Source: G963665085 sp963665085
GTDB taxonomy: Bacteria > Bacteroidota > Bacteroidia > Bacteroidales > JAAAOM01
Assembly: GCA_963665085.2 (NCBI GenBank)
Contig: CAXXXS010000002.1
Span: forward strand, 682,001 to 746,000
Direction: 5' to 3'
Length of the DNA: 64,000 nt
Below are positions 8,547-16,346 of this stretch, in pieces (position 1 is the first letter of the stretch; each line of letters opens with the position of its first letter). The translations under genes and the position numbers were made by a program. Under the pieces are notes generated by a model. It worked only from the letters and a program-made list of their open reading frames with translations. It was not told where the DNA came from and ran no database searches.

Positions 8547-9974
8547 ATGAAAAGACATGACAGTTCTCAAACCAAGATTATAGCTACCATTGGGCCAGCT
8601 TGTTCATCAAAGGAAGTATTGAGAAAAATGTTTTATGAGGGGATTGATGTTTGCAGGTTAAATTTTTCACATGGCTCACATGATGATCACCTGGAAGTGA
8701 TAAAAACAATCAATGAGATAAACGAAGAAATGGGTACTTCAATTGCTATACTGGCAGATTTGCAAGGGCCTAAATTAAGAATTGGTGAAGTAGAGAAAGG
8801 CACTGTTCTGGATGACAATGATATTCTGGAATTCACAAACGAGGATTGTCTTGGCAATGCAAAAAAAGTTTACATGAGCTATGAGCATTTTCCTTTTGAC
8901 GTTAATATAGGCGATACCATTTTAATTGATGATGGAAAATTAAAACTTGTAGTAACAGAGACAAACCGAAAAGATTCCGTAAAAGCAAAAGTTGTTCATG
9001 GAGGCCCACTCTCATCAAAAAAGGGCGTTAACCTGCCAAACACAAAAATATCTCTTCCCAGCCTAACAGAAAAAGATATTAGAGATGCCGAATTTGCATT
9101 AGATCATAATGTTGACTGGATTGCACTTTCTTTTGTTCGTTACGCAACGGATGTAGTTGACCTTAAAGAATTAATAAGAAAGAAGAAAAAACATACTAAG
9201 GTAATCTCAAAAATAGAGAAACCTGAGGCATTACGTGAAATTAAAGAAATTATTGATTTATCGAATGCCATTATGATTGCCAGGGGAGATCTTGGAGTGG
9301 AAGTTCCGTTTGACCAGGTTCCTATTATCCAAAAACAGATTGTACGTAAATGTATTGACATGGCAAAACCTGTAATTATTGCCACCCAGATGATGGAGAG
9401 CATGATTACTAATTTCAGGCCAACCCGGGCAGAGGCAAATGATGTTGCAAATGCCGTACTTGATAATGCTGATGCCGTTATGTTAAGTGGCGAAACTTCT
9501 GTAGGGAAATATCCTGCAGATGCTATACGTAATATGCAGAAGATTATTGATGCCACAGAAGGTAAAGGATTTGATACATACCACGAAGTCCTGCCATCTC
9601 CTGATTCTCTTACATTCTTGCCTGATTCTTTATGTCTGAATGCAGCAAACCTGGCTAAACAAGTTGGAGCCAAAGCGATAATTGTTCTCTCATATACAGG
9701 TTATACCGGTTTTAGAATCGCAAGTCACCGCCCTCAGAGTGATATTTTTGTATTTACAACAAACGCTGAATTAGTCCCCCAAATGTCTTTAGCATGGGGA
9801 ATACGTGCAATTGGAATGGAACATTTTGATCAATTCCATGATTTTATTGAAAAATCCACAAACTATCTAAAAGAGAAACATTTACTCAAACAAGGTGATA
9901 TCGTTATTCATGTGAGTAGCGTTCCGGTTAAAGAACGTGGACTGGCAAACTCTCTGAAGCTAGGGTATGTATAG
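8547..9974 (+). CDS. pyk: Pyruvate kinase
   Basis: A 475-residue full-length pyruvate kinase (phosphoenolpyruvate + ADP to pyruvate + ATP). Visible motifs are TKIIATIGPACSS at the N-terminus, RLNFSHGSH, the K+/Mg2+ and catalytic segment KVISKIEKPEAL, the signature IMIARGDLGVEVPFDQVP and ATQMMESMI...PTRAEANDVANAVLD. The C-terminal domain carries VLSYTGYTGFRIASHRP. Nothing is missing. It is monocistronic, with a divergent promoter region shared with the GT39 gene and a gap holding a heptad repeat downstream. Confidence 0.97.
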   Translation: MKRHDSSQTKIIATIGPACSSKEVLRKMFYEGIDVCRLNFSHGSHDDHLEVIKTINEINEEMGTSIAILADLQGPKLRIGEVEKGTVLDDNDILEFTNEDCLGNAKKVYMSYEHFPFDVNIGDTILIDDGKLKLVVTETNRKDSVKAKVVHGGPLSSKKGVNLPNTKISLPSLTEKDIRDAEFALDHNVDWIALSFVRYATDVVDLKELIRKKKKHTKVISKIEKPEALREIKEIIDLSNAIMIARGDLGVEVPFDQVPIIQKQIVRKCIDMAKPVIIATQMMESMITNFRPTRAEANDVANAVLDNADAVMLSGETSVGKYPADAIRNMQKIIDATEGKGFDTYHEVLPSPDSLTFLPDSLCLNAANLAKQVGAKAIIVLSYTGYTGFRIASHRPQSDIFVFTTNAELVPQMSLAWGIRAIGMEHFDQFHDFIEKSTNYLKEKHLLKQGDIVIHVSSVPVKERGLANSLKLGYV

Positions 9975-9982
9975 AAGAGCCC

Positions 9983-10024
9983 GAGAACGGAGAATGGAAA
10001 CCGGAGAGTGGAGATAAGAGGACA
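9983..10024 (+). repeat. Degenerate 7-base tandem repeat downstream of pyk
   Basis: Six consecutive heptamers can be read: GAGAACG, GAGAATG, GAAACCG, GAGAGTG, GAGATAA, GAGGACA. Each has GA at positions 1-2 and most have G at position 7. An inverted echo (CATCCTCCGTTCTTCC) lies near 10150-10166. The stretch is purine-rich and stands out from the AT-rich surroundings. No open frame of substance covers 9975-10167. Such heptad arrays occur between genes in several bacterial groups; the role is unknown. Confidence 0.5.
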
Positions 10025-10167
10025 TTGGTACACGCATAGAGCATAGTGCACAGTGCTAAAAAAACAATTACAAAGGTATTGGAGTGGTAACAAAAAATCT
10101 TTTGTACCACTAACCCAAAGCTTAACTCCCTTTGTCCCGCATCCGATATCCATCCTCCGTTCTTCCT

Positions 10168-11445
10168 TTAGACCAGCAATATAGGTTCTCCCTCTGCGAT
10201 TATTTCTTTTGGTATTACATCAACAAAAGTATTTCGCTGATAACTACCATCATTTTTAATTTTTATTGGGATATAGTTTTCTCCGTATCCCCGTGCATAA
10301 TCTTTATCAACCCGCTCAATTAATACTTTCTGCGTTTTACCTATAAATTGTTTTCGGTATTCAAAAGCTTGTTTTTCCGATAAATTTCTGATAACCTCAC
10401 TACGCAGTGTTTTCTCTTTTTCCGAAACCTGTTCAGGCATTCTTTCTGCGCGTGTTTTCTTACGTTTTGAATACTTAAATGTATGGATATGACTAAATCC
10501 TATTTCTTCAACAAATTGTACCGTTTGCTTAAGATCTTCTTCTGTCTCTCCCGGGAAACCAACAATGATATCAGTAGTGAAATTAAACTCCGGCTTAATC
10601 TTTCTGATTGATTCAGTAATGGTCTTGAAATCATTTAAAGAATACATCCTACGCATCTGCATCAGAATCTTATCTGATCCACTTTGCAAGCAAAGATGTA
10701 GATGAGGACAAAGCTTAGGATTTTCAAAAAGATGAAAAAAACGTTCACCTAATCCATCGGGTTCTATCGATGAAATACGTACCCTGAAATCACGGTCGAT
10801 TTTTAAAACTTCTTCCAACAATCCGCTGAAATCAAGTCCTTCATAATCATACCTACCAATGTTTACACCCGTAAGTACTATTTCTTTTCTACCTAAATCA
10901 AGAACCTGGTTTATATTTTCGAGAATATCATTTAAAGGCCTGCTAATTGCTCTTCCACGTACCTGTGGAATAATACAGAAAGAACAAAAATTATCGCAAC
11001 CATCCTGTACTTTGATATTACTACGTGTATGAAACCCTTTTTCTGCTAATGGAAAATTAAAAACATCTTTTTTAAAATCGGTAGGATGTACAATTTCCTT
11101 ATTGTAATGCGCTTCAACCAATTCATAAATCGAACTTTTCTGTGTATTCTCTACAACATAAGTTATATCCTCTCTACTCTCCAACTGCTCCTTACTGCTA
11201 TTCGCCATACAGCCAGTAACAATGAGAACAGAATCCGGATTTTTCCGTCCTGCCTGGCTAATTATGTTACGTGATTTATGATCGGATTGATTTGTAACCG
11301 TACATGTATTGATTACATAAACATCTGCCGGTTGATTAAATGGAACTATCTCGTAGTTATTTTTATCAAACTCACTGGCAAGTGCATCTGTTTCAAATTG
11401 GTTTAAACGGCAGCCCAGTGTTTTAAATGCTATCTTCTTTTGCAT
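10168..11445 (-). CDS. mtaB: tRNA threonylcarbamoyladenosine methylthiotransferase MtaB
   Basis: A 425-residue radical-SAM methylthiotransferase. The N-terminal UPF0004 domain starts AFKTLGCRLNQFETDAL, with further Fe-S cysteines in NTCTVTNQSD and VTGCMANS. The radical SAM motif is QDGCDNFCSFCIIPQVRGRAIS. A TRAM-like C-terminus follows. The wording NTCTVTNQSDHKSR and the GCRLNQFETDA start are typical of MtaB, which converts t6A37 to ms2t6A37 in tRNAs reading ANN codons. The ATG at 11445 overlaps the stop of the upstream MiaB-like gene (TGATG); a GTG one codon earlier is possible. The two genes form a translationally coupled pair. Confidence 0.92.
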   Translation of the reverse strand: MQKKIAFKTLGCRLNQFETDALASEFDKNNYEIVPFNQPADVYVINTCTVTNQSDHKSRNIISQAGRKNPDSVLIVTGCMANSSKEQLESREDITYVVENTQKSSIYELVEAHYNKEIVHPTDFKKDVFNFPLAEKGFHTRSNIKVQDGCDNFCSFCIIPQVRGRAISRPLNDILENINQVLDLGRKEIVLTGVNIGRYDYEGLDFSGLLEEVLKIDRDFRVRISSIEPDGLGERFFHLFENPKLCPHLHLCLQSGSDKILMQMRRMYSLNDFKTITESIRKIKPEFNFTTDIIVGFPGETEEDLKQTVQFVEEIGFSHIHTFKYSKRKKTRAERMPEQVSEKEKTLRSEVIRNLSEKQAFEYRKQFIGKTQKVLIERVDKDYARGYGENYIPIKIKNDGSYQRNTFVDVIPKEIIAEGEPILLV

Positions 11446-12878
11446 CACCCTACTGTCTCTAATTTCTCTGTACCAACCATTTCACCTTCTGTAGCGAAGT
11501 CTGTTACACTGGTGATTTTTACGTTAATAAAATCTCCTACATTAATTGTTTCTGCACTTTTAAACCGAACAATTAATTTCCCTTCTGTTAATCCAGATAA
11601 AAATCCGGATTTTCGATCTTCTCCTGTAACTAATACCCGATAAGTCTTCCCAATCATTTTTTGATTGTATACCAATGTATGTTTTGTTAATTCATTGGTT
11701 AAAGTATGTAGACGTTCTTTTTTTATTGCATGAGGCACATCATCTTCCCATCTTGAACTGGCAGCACCTGGTCTGGGAGAATAAACTGCAATATAAGCCA
11801 TGTTGTACTTAAATTCCTCCATGGCTTTTCTTGTATTCTCGAATTGCTCATCGGTTTCACCTGTAAATCCTACAATTATATCCGTAAAAATTGTTGCCTG
11901 GGGAATCGTATTCCAAATTTTATGAATGATGTGACGATAATCTTCCAGGTTATGTTTCCTGTTCATCTTAATTAATACCTTATCATCTCCAGACTGAATT
12001 GGTATATGAATTTGTTTTGCCAAACAATCGTATTCTGCAATCACATCAATTACTTCATCTGTCATATCGCGTGGATGTGGCGAAGTAAAGTAGAGCCAGA
12101 ACTCTTTCCCGCATTTATTACCATACTCACCTACCCTTCTTAATAATTCTGCGAAATCTATTTCTTTTCCGTGCTTATCGAGCCCATAAGAATTTACGTT
12201 TTGTCCTAACAGCGTAATTGACTTATATCCTTTTTCTACAGCCGTTTTAAGCTCTTCAAGTATTTCTTCTGATGGCCGTGAAACTTCTCTTCCCCTTGTA
12301 TAAGGAACTGCGCAATACGTACAAAATTTATCACAACCATTTTGTATAGGAATAAATGCCTCGTATGGTGAATTATACTTCGGCTGAACATGCCAGAATT
12401 CACGCATGTAACTTCCAGTATTCTTTGAGCTGTCTCGTTCACCATCAAGAACAATTGTTGCCGGATCAAATTTGATATTTCCGATTTTAACCTCTTCTTT
12501 ATCTCCCAGAGTATTCAACCGGGTACTAAGAGGAGAAACAATTCCATACTGAGCGATCATTTCCGGTAATTGATTTAATTCGCTCATCGGAAAAATGATA
12601 TCAAACAGTTTCAGAAATTTTTCTTTATCAGCTGGTAAAACACACCCAGAAATAAATGTTATCAGGTTCTTTTTATTTTTCCATTTATTCCATTTATGGA
12701 TTTTAGAATAAACCTTATCTATTGCTTTCTGTCTTACAGAACAGGCAATTACCCCTAATAACTCAGCTTCTTCCTCTGAATCAACGTACTGAAACCCATA
12801 TTTATCCAATACGGTATTTACTCTCTCCCCGTCAGATTTATTCATCTGACATCCCAATATAACCAAATGATATTTCAT
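11445..12878 (-). CDS. MiaB-like radical-SAM methylthiotransferase, divergent
   Basis: A 477-residue enzyme with UPF0004, radical SAM and TRAM domains in the usual order. The first Fe-S cluster cysteines are in LGCQMNKSDGERV, IACSVRQKA and SGCVLPADKE. The radical SAM motif is NGCDKFCTYCAVPYTRGREVS. The TRAM domain closes the protein (LTEGKLIVRFKS...). The GCQMN and PYTRGREVSRP wording is of the MiaB type (ms2i6A37 formation). However, the middle cysteine motif is unlike ordinary MiaB (TCAVRENAE), and about 50-60 extra residues lie between the first domain and the radical SAM core (about 105-165). It may be a separate MiaB-like clade and not the main MiaB of this genome. Coupled to mtaB. Confidence 0.8.
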   Translation of the reverse strand: MKYHLVILGCQMNKSDGERVNTVLDKYGFQYVDSEEEAELLGVIACSVRQKAIDKVYSKIHKWNKWKNKKNLITFISGCVLPADKEKFLKLFDIIFPMSELNQLPEMIAQYGIVSPLSTRLNTLGDKEEVKIGNIKFDPATIVLDGERDSSKNTGSYMREFWHVQPKYNSPYEAFIPIQNGCDKFCTYCAVPYTRGREVSRPSEEILEELKTAVEKGYKSITLLGQNVNSYGLDKHGKEIDFAELLRRVGEYGNKCGKEFWLYFTSPHPRDMTDEVIDVIAEYDCLAKQIHIPIQSGDDKVLIKMNRKHNLEDYRHIIHKIWNTIPQATIFTDIIVGFTGETDEQFENTRKAMEEFKYNMAYIAVYSPRPGAASSRWEDDVPHAIKKERLHTLTNELTKHTLVYNQKMIGKTYRVLVTGEDRKSGFLSGLTEGKLIVRFKSAETINVGDFINVKITSVTDFATEGEMVGTEKLETVG

Positions 12879-13003
12879 TGCCTCCTTTTAATAATTGCGC
12901 AATTAAGTTTTATCTTCAGACACCTTTTTAGAAAGAACAAATTATCCTCCTTACTGGTTCTTGAGATTGAACTTCAAAAAATAAATTGCGTTTTTTAAGT
13001 GAG

Positions 13004-13011
13004 CAAAAGTA
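13004..13011 (-). promoter_or_regulatory. Candidate promoter for the miaB-like/mtaB pair
   Basis: On the minus strand TACTTTTG matches TAnnTTTG. It lies about 125 bases ahead of the MiaB-like start and just beyond the stop of the flavin reductase gene. A -33 box would fall within that gene's last codons and is not obvious. Confidence 0.4.
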
Positions 13012-13018
13012 CAAAAAA

Positions 13019-13690
13019 CTAGAAATATACTTCCGTGTGTATCTGCGAAGTAGGAAATCCCTGGTTATTCAGGATATCAAAAACATCATAAATCATGTTG
13101 CAGTTACCACATAGGTACACCTGTGTATCTTTATCGAGCGGATTTTCCTTGATATAATCAGTTACGCGTCCAGCATAATCTCCTTTATCATCACCAGACG
13201 TACAGGCTATATACCTCCCCTTTTCATAAAACTCTCTCTCATAAGCTTCATCATGATATCTTATTCCATGAAGCAAGGTATAATCGAGCTCTGGATATGA
13301 TCCAACATAACTATGAAAAGGTGAAATTCCCGTTCCTGATGCAACTAATAATACTTTACTATTTTCTATAAACTTTTTTTCCAGGGTAAAAAAACCAAAC
13401 GGACCATCAAGCCTGACAGTATTTCCCTCTTTTACTCGTTTTAATTGCCTGGATACTTTTCCATCATCAATTTCTTTGATTATTACCTCCAGGTAAGGAG
13501 AATTCTCTGCACTGTATATCGAATATTCTCTGGAATCATAGTTATCTGGCAATCCTAGTGTTATATACTGGCCCGCCTTATAATTCATATCATTCTTATC
13601 AAATCTTAAAACATATGTAGAAGGTGTTAATTCTCTCACCTGTAAAACTTTTGCTTCATTTACCAACACACTATTTTCCGGTATACTCAT
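13019..13690 (-). CDS. Ferredoxin-NADP reductase family flavoprotein
   Basis: A 223-residue protein with an FAD-binding barrel (about 15-105) and an NAD(P)-binding domain (about 110-220). The FAD motif is REYSIYSAENS (Arg-x-Tyr-Ser). The pyridine-nucleotide loop is LLVASGTGISPFHSYV. A C-terminal CGNCNMIYDVFDIL block and a terminal aromatic residue (HTEVYF) are typical of FNR-like reductases. There is no fused 2Fe-2S domain, so the electron partner is a separate ferredoxin or flavodoxin. It lies between mltG and the methylthiotransferase genes on the same strand. It could supply electrons to radical-SAM enzymes such as its two neighbours, but that link is only positional. Confidence 0.85.
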   Translation of the reverse strand: MSIPENSVLVNEAKVLQVRELTPSTYVLRFDKNDMNYKAGQYITLGLPDNYDSREYSIYSAENSPYLEVIIKEIDDGKVSRQLKRVKEGNTVRLDGPFGFFTLEKKFIENSKVLLVASGTGISPFHSYVGSYPELDYTLLHGIRYHDEAYEREFYEKGRYIACTSGDDKGDYAGRVTDYIKENPLDKDTQVYLCGNCNMIYDVFDILNNQGFPTSQIHTEVYF

Positions 13691-13768
13691 TTTAATAAAT
13701 TAATTATTTCAAATGTGGAAAACATCGGTATAATTGAAATGTTCAAGAAATTTGATAATTGTATTGAC

Positions 13769-14830
13769 TTATCTCCAGACTTTGTTTTTATTCAACAATC
13801 TTTGATATTCTCGAGCATACTGAAGATGCTGCGTCAAAGTTTTTGAGAAATAATGATATCCGGAAAAATCTGCCCGGGCACAGAAATAGTAATAATCATG
13901 CTTTTCGTAATCTAAAACAGCATCAATCCCAGCGATTGAAGGTATATTTATTGGGCCGGGAGGAAGTCCTGCATTTTTATAAGTATTGTATGGTGAATCA
14001 ATCTCAAGATGTTTTGTTAGAACACGTTTTATAGTCCTGTCCCCAACCGCAAATTTAACCGTAGGATCTGCCTGTAATCGAATTCCTTTATTTAACCTGT
14101 TTATATAAACACCAGCAATTGACTTTTTCTCATCACTCATATATGTTTCTTCATCTACTATTGAAGCCAGGGTACTCACCTCAATTTTAGTCATGCCAAG
14201 CTTCTCTCTTTTTGCTTCGCGATTATTATTCCAGAACTTATTGTATTCACTATACATCCGCTGTATAAAATCTTCAGGTTTTATATTCCAGTAGACCTCA
14301 TATGTATTAGGAATAAACATCGAATAAATTGTCTGATTGTTAAATCCAAACTCTGAGATATAATTCTTATCTGTTAGTAAACTAAATAAAGACAAAGAAT
14401 CCGGCTCTATCTGTTTTGAAATTACTGATGCAAATTCTTCTATTGATTTTATATTATGAAATTGCAGTTTTACCGGAACCTGTCTTCCGGCGCGTAGCAT
14501 ATTAATGATATCATTGTTTGACATTGACTTATTAAAAACATAATGGCCCCCATGAATATGATTTGGATAGTTTTTCCTTTTTGCAACCCATACAAATGAA
14601 GATGTATCTATAAATGGCAACTCCGAAAAAAGTAATGTCCTTACTTCACTAAAATCAGAATCAGAAGGAATAAAAACATCAATGGTTTTATCTTTTTCAA
14701 CAACAAGATTTGTTTTAAATACGGTTTTATAAATGTCCAATGCTTTAAAAATAGCTATTGAGATCAGCAAGACAATTATAACAGGAATAAATATTCGTAA
14801 ACGTGATTGTTTTTTCTTTCTTCTAACCAT
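13769..14830 (-). CDS. mltG: Endolytic murein transglycosylase MltG
   Basis: A 353-residue membrane-anchored enzyme that cuts nascent glycan strands and helps set their length. After a basic N-terminus (VRRKKKQSRLR) comes one membrane helix (about 12-32). The YceG-like fold includes a LysM-like part (FHNIKSIEEFASVISKQ), the conserved IPNTYEVYWN and the catalytic block STLASIVDEETYMSDEK...RLQADPTVKFAVG. In MltG proteins the active-site helix normally reads ASIVE-x-ET; here the first Glu of that block is Asp (ASIVDEET). Whether this is the catalytic position should be checked by alignment. Monocistronic, divergent from mgsA. Confidence 0.93.
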   Translation of the reverse strand: MVRRKKKQSRLRIFIPVIIVLLISIAIFKALDIYKTVFKTNLVVEKDKTIDVFIPSDSDFSEVRTLLFSELPFIDTSSFVWVAKRKNYPNHIHGGHYVFNKSMSNNDIINMLRAGRQVPVKLQFHNIKSIEEFASVISKQIEPDSLSLFSLLTDKNYISEFGFNNQTIYSMFIPNTYEVYWNIKPEDFIQRMYSEYNKFWNNNREAKREKLGMTKIEVSTLASIVDEETYMSDEKKSIAGVYINRLNKGIRLQADPTVKFAVGDRTIKRVLTKHLEIDSPYNTYKNAGLPPGPINIPSIAGIDAVLDYEKHDYYYFCARADFSGYHYFSKTLTQHLQYAREYQRLLNKNKVWR

Positions 14831-14890
14831 TCAAATTTAGTTTTTGAAAACACGAAATTAATAAATTAATACGATTCCGAATTTGAATTA

Positions 14891-14923
14891 TTGTTTTATA
14901 ATAGAATTGATATACTATTTTTG
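14891..14923 (+). promoter_or_regulatory. Promoter of mgsA
   Basis: TTG (14891-14893) is followed after 22 bases by TATTTTTG (14916-14923), a good Bacteroidota -33/-7 pair. The predicted start site near 14930 lies upstream of the ATG at 14948. It therefore supports that ATG over an upstream in-frame ATG at 14891, which lies within the promoter. Confidence 0.65.
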
Positions 14924-14947
14924 CGAGCTAAATTAAATTATATCAAG

Positions 14948-15421
14948 ATGGAACGGAAGAAGAGAATAGCCCTTGTTGCTCATGACAACAGAAAAAAAGA
15001 TTTAGTAGAATGGGTTGAATGGAATTGGGAGAAATTAATCAATCATGAGATGACATGTACCGGAACAACCGGTCGTTTAGTAGAAGAAGCATTAACAAAA
15101 ATACTTTCATTAAAAGACATCAATAAGTCATTAAAAATAACCAAATTAAAATCTGGTCCACTTGGAGGCGATCAACAACTAGGTTCTTTAATTTCAGATG
15201 GCAAAATTGATGTTTTAATCTTTCTTTGGGATCCAATGCAAGCCCAACCTCATGACGTTGATGTTAAAGCATTATTAAGAATTTCAAGTTTGTACAATAT
15301 TCCTACTGCGATTAATCGCTCGACAGCAGATTTTATTATTTCTTCTGCTCTTTTTGAAAAATCTTATGAACAAGCTGTGAAAGATTATTCTAGTTATATT
15401 ACACGAAATGTAGGACAATAA
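14948..15421 (+). CDS. mgsA: Methylglyoxal synthase
   Basis: A 157-residue protein that matches MgsA, which turns dihydroxyacetone phosphate into methylglyoxal and phosphate and so relieves sugar-phosphate build-up. Motifs are IALVAHDNRKKDLVEWV at the start, CTGTTGRLVEEAL (phosphate binding), LKSGPLGGDQQLGSLI and LIFLWDPMQAQPHDVDVKALLR, with the catalytic Asp in the GGD/WDP segments. The frame can be read from 14891, but the extra 19 residues overlap the promoter and are not conserved in the family, so I place the start at 14948. A strong terminator follows at once. Confidence 0.95.
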   Translation: MERKKRIALVAHDNRKKDLVEWVEWNWEKLINHEMTCTGTTGRLVEEALTKILSLKDINKSLKITKLKSGPLGGDQQLGSLISDGKIDVLIFLWDPMQAQPHDVDVKALLRISSLYNIPTAINRSTADFIISSALFEKSYEQAVKDYSSYITRNVGQ

Positions 15422-15445
15422 ACAATTATTATAATTTTTTTTAAC

Positions 15446-15489
15446 CTCATATCTCCAATTTATTTACAAATTTGGAGAATGAGTTTTTT
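15446..15489 (+). terminator. Terminator of mgsA
   Basis: A long, nearly perfect hairpin: CTCAT plus ATCTCCAATTT pairs with AAATTTGGAGAAT plus GAG around ATTTAC, followed by six Ts. The sequence beyond it to 15710 is AT-rich leader of the CheW gene with no clear promoter consensus. Confidence 0.85.
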
Positions 15490-15710
15490 GCCAACAGCCT
15501 CACCAACACAAAACAAACACACTCATTTTCAATAAAATAAAACAACTTTCAACTCCAAACAACAGAAACAAATTTACAACTGGAATTACCACACGCAAAA
15601 AAGTTGATTTATCTCACCTTATTTCGCTGTTACATATCATTCCTTTTTATGTCACCAAATTTGGTTTTCTACGTAACTTTATTCTAGAAACAAAACTTTA
15701 AATATTTAGA

Positions 15711-16214
15711 ATGGAGGCGCAAAATTCAAAAAAAATAGATTCTTACTTATCCTTTAAGTTAGGGGATGAGATTTTTGCTGCCAACGTTGGCAAAGTTCTG
15801 AACATCTTGGAAATGACAAAAATCACCAAGGTGCCTAAATCGCCTGAATATATGAAGGGTGTTATCAATCTTAGAGGAACTGTGCTTCCTTTGATTGATA
15901 CAAGGATAAAATTTGGAATGACCCCCACAGAGTTTAGCACAAACACCTGTATTCTTGTACTTGATGTAGAGCTAGATGGAGAGTCTGTTCATGTTGGTGC
16001 GTTAGTTGATTCAGTGCAAGAAGTATTAGAATTAAATGAAAATGATCTTGAACCGCCTCCAAGTATTGGAAGCAAATACAAATCTGAGTTCATCGTAGGA
16101 ATGGCTAAGGTTGGAGAAGATTTTATCATGATCCTAAACATGGATTTGATCTTCTCGTTATCGGAACTAATAGAATTAAAAGAAACGGCTTCAGAGCCAT
16201 CAATTGAAAGTTAG
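15711..16214 (+). CDS. cheW: Solitary CheW-domain protein
   Basis: A 167-residue single-domain CheW protein. Typical features are YLSFKLGDEIFAANVGKVLNILEM at the N-terminus, the MKGVINLRGTVLPLIDTRIKFG block that contacts receptor and kinase, and VGALVDSVQEVLELNENDLEPPP near the C-terminus. CheW links chemoreceptors to the CheA kinase. No cheA, mcp or cheY gene is nearby. It is monocistronic with its own terminator. Chemotaxis genes are uncommon in non-flagellated Bacteroidota, so it may serve a pathway controlling gliding or another non-flagellar output. Family assignment is firm; role is open. Confidence 0.9.
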   Translation: MEAQNSKKIDSYLSFKLGDEIFAANVGKVLNILEMTKITKVPKSPEYMKGVINLRGTVLPLIDTRIKFGMTPTEFSTNTCILVLDVELDGESVHVGALVDSVQEVLELNENDLEPPPSIGSKYKSEFIVGMAKVGEDFIMILNMDLIFSLSELIELKETASEPSIES

Positions 16215-16270
16215 TAGTTAGTTAGAGGTAATATTAAAAGTTAGGCGAAAGACGTAATTTTCCTAAAATT

Positions 16271-16334
16271 AAGCGGTCTAAGAGATTTAGATCGCTTTTT
16301 TGTTTTTAACCGACAAAGGAAAATCCCTTGTCGG
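16271..16334. terminator. Paired hairpins between cheW and the aminotransferase gene
   Basis: The first hairpin (AAGCGGTCTAA, 16271-16281, with TTAGATCGCTT, 16287-16297) is followed by a T-run and would end the plus-strand cheW transcript. A second hairpin (CCGACAAAGG, 16310-16319, with CCCTTGTCGG, 16325-16334; one mismatch) faces the convergent aminotransferase transcript but has no T-run on that strand. Together they separate two convergent genes. Confidence 0.7.
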
Positions 16335-16346
16335 CAAAATATATAA

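Noticed and set aside
9140..9673. A 177-codon open frame on the minus strand
   Set aside because: It lies wholly inside pyruvate kinase on the opposite strand and has no family features; it reflects codon bias of the real gene.
9908..10153. Minus-strand small frames over the heptad repeat
   Set aside because: Two overlapping frames in different registers with no coding character; they result from the repeat and the end of pyk.
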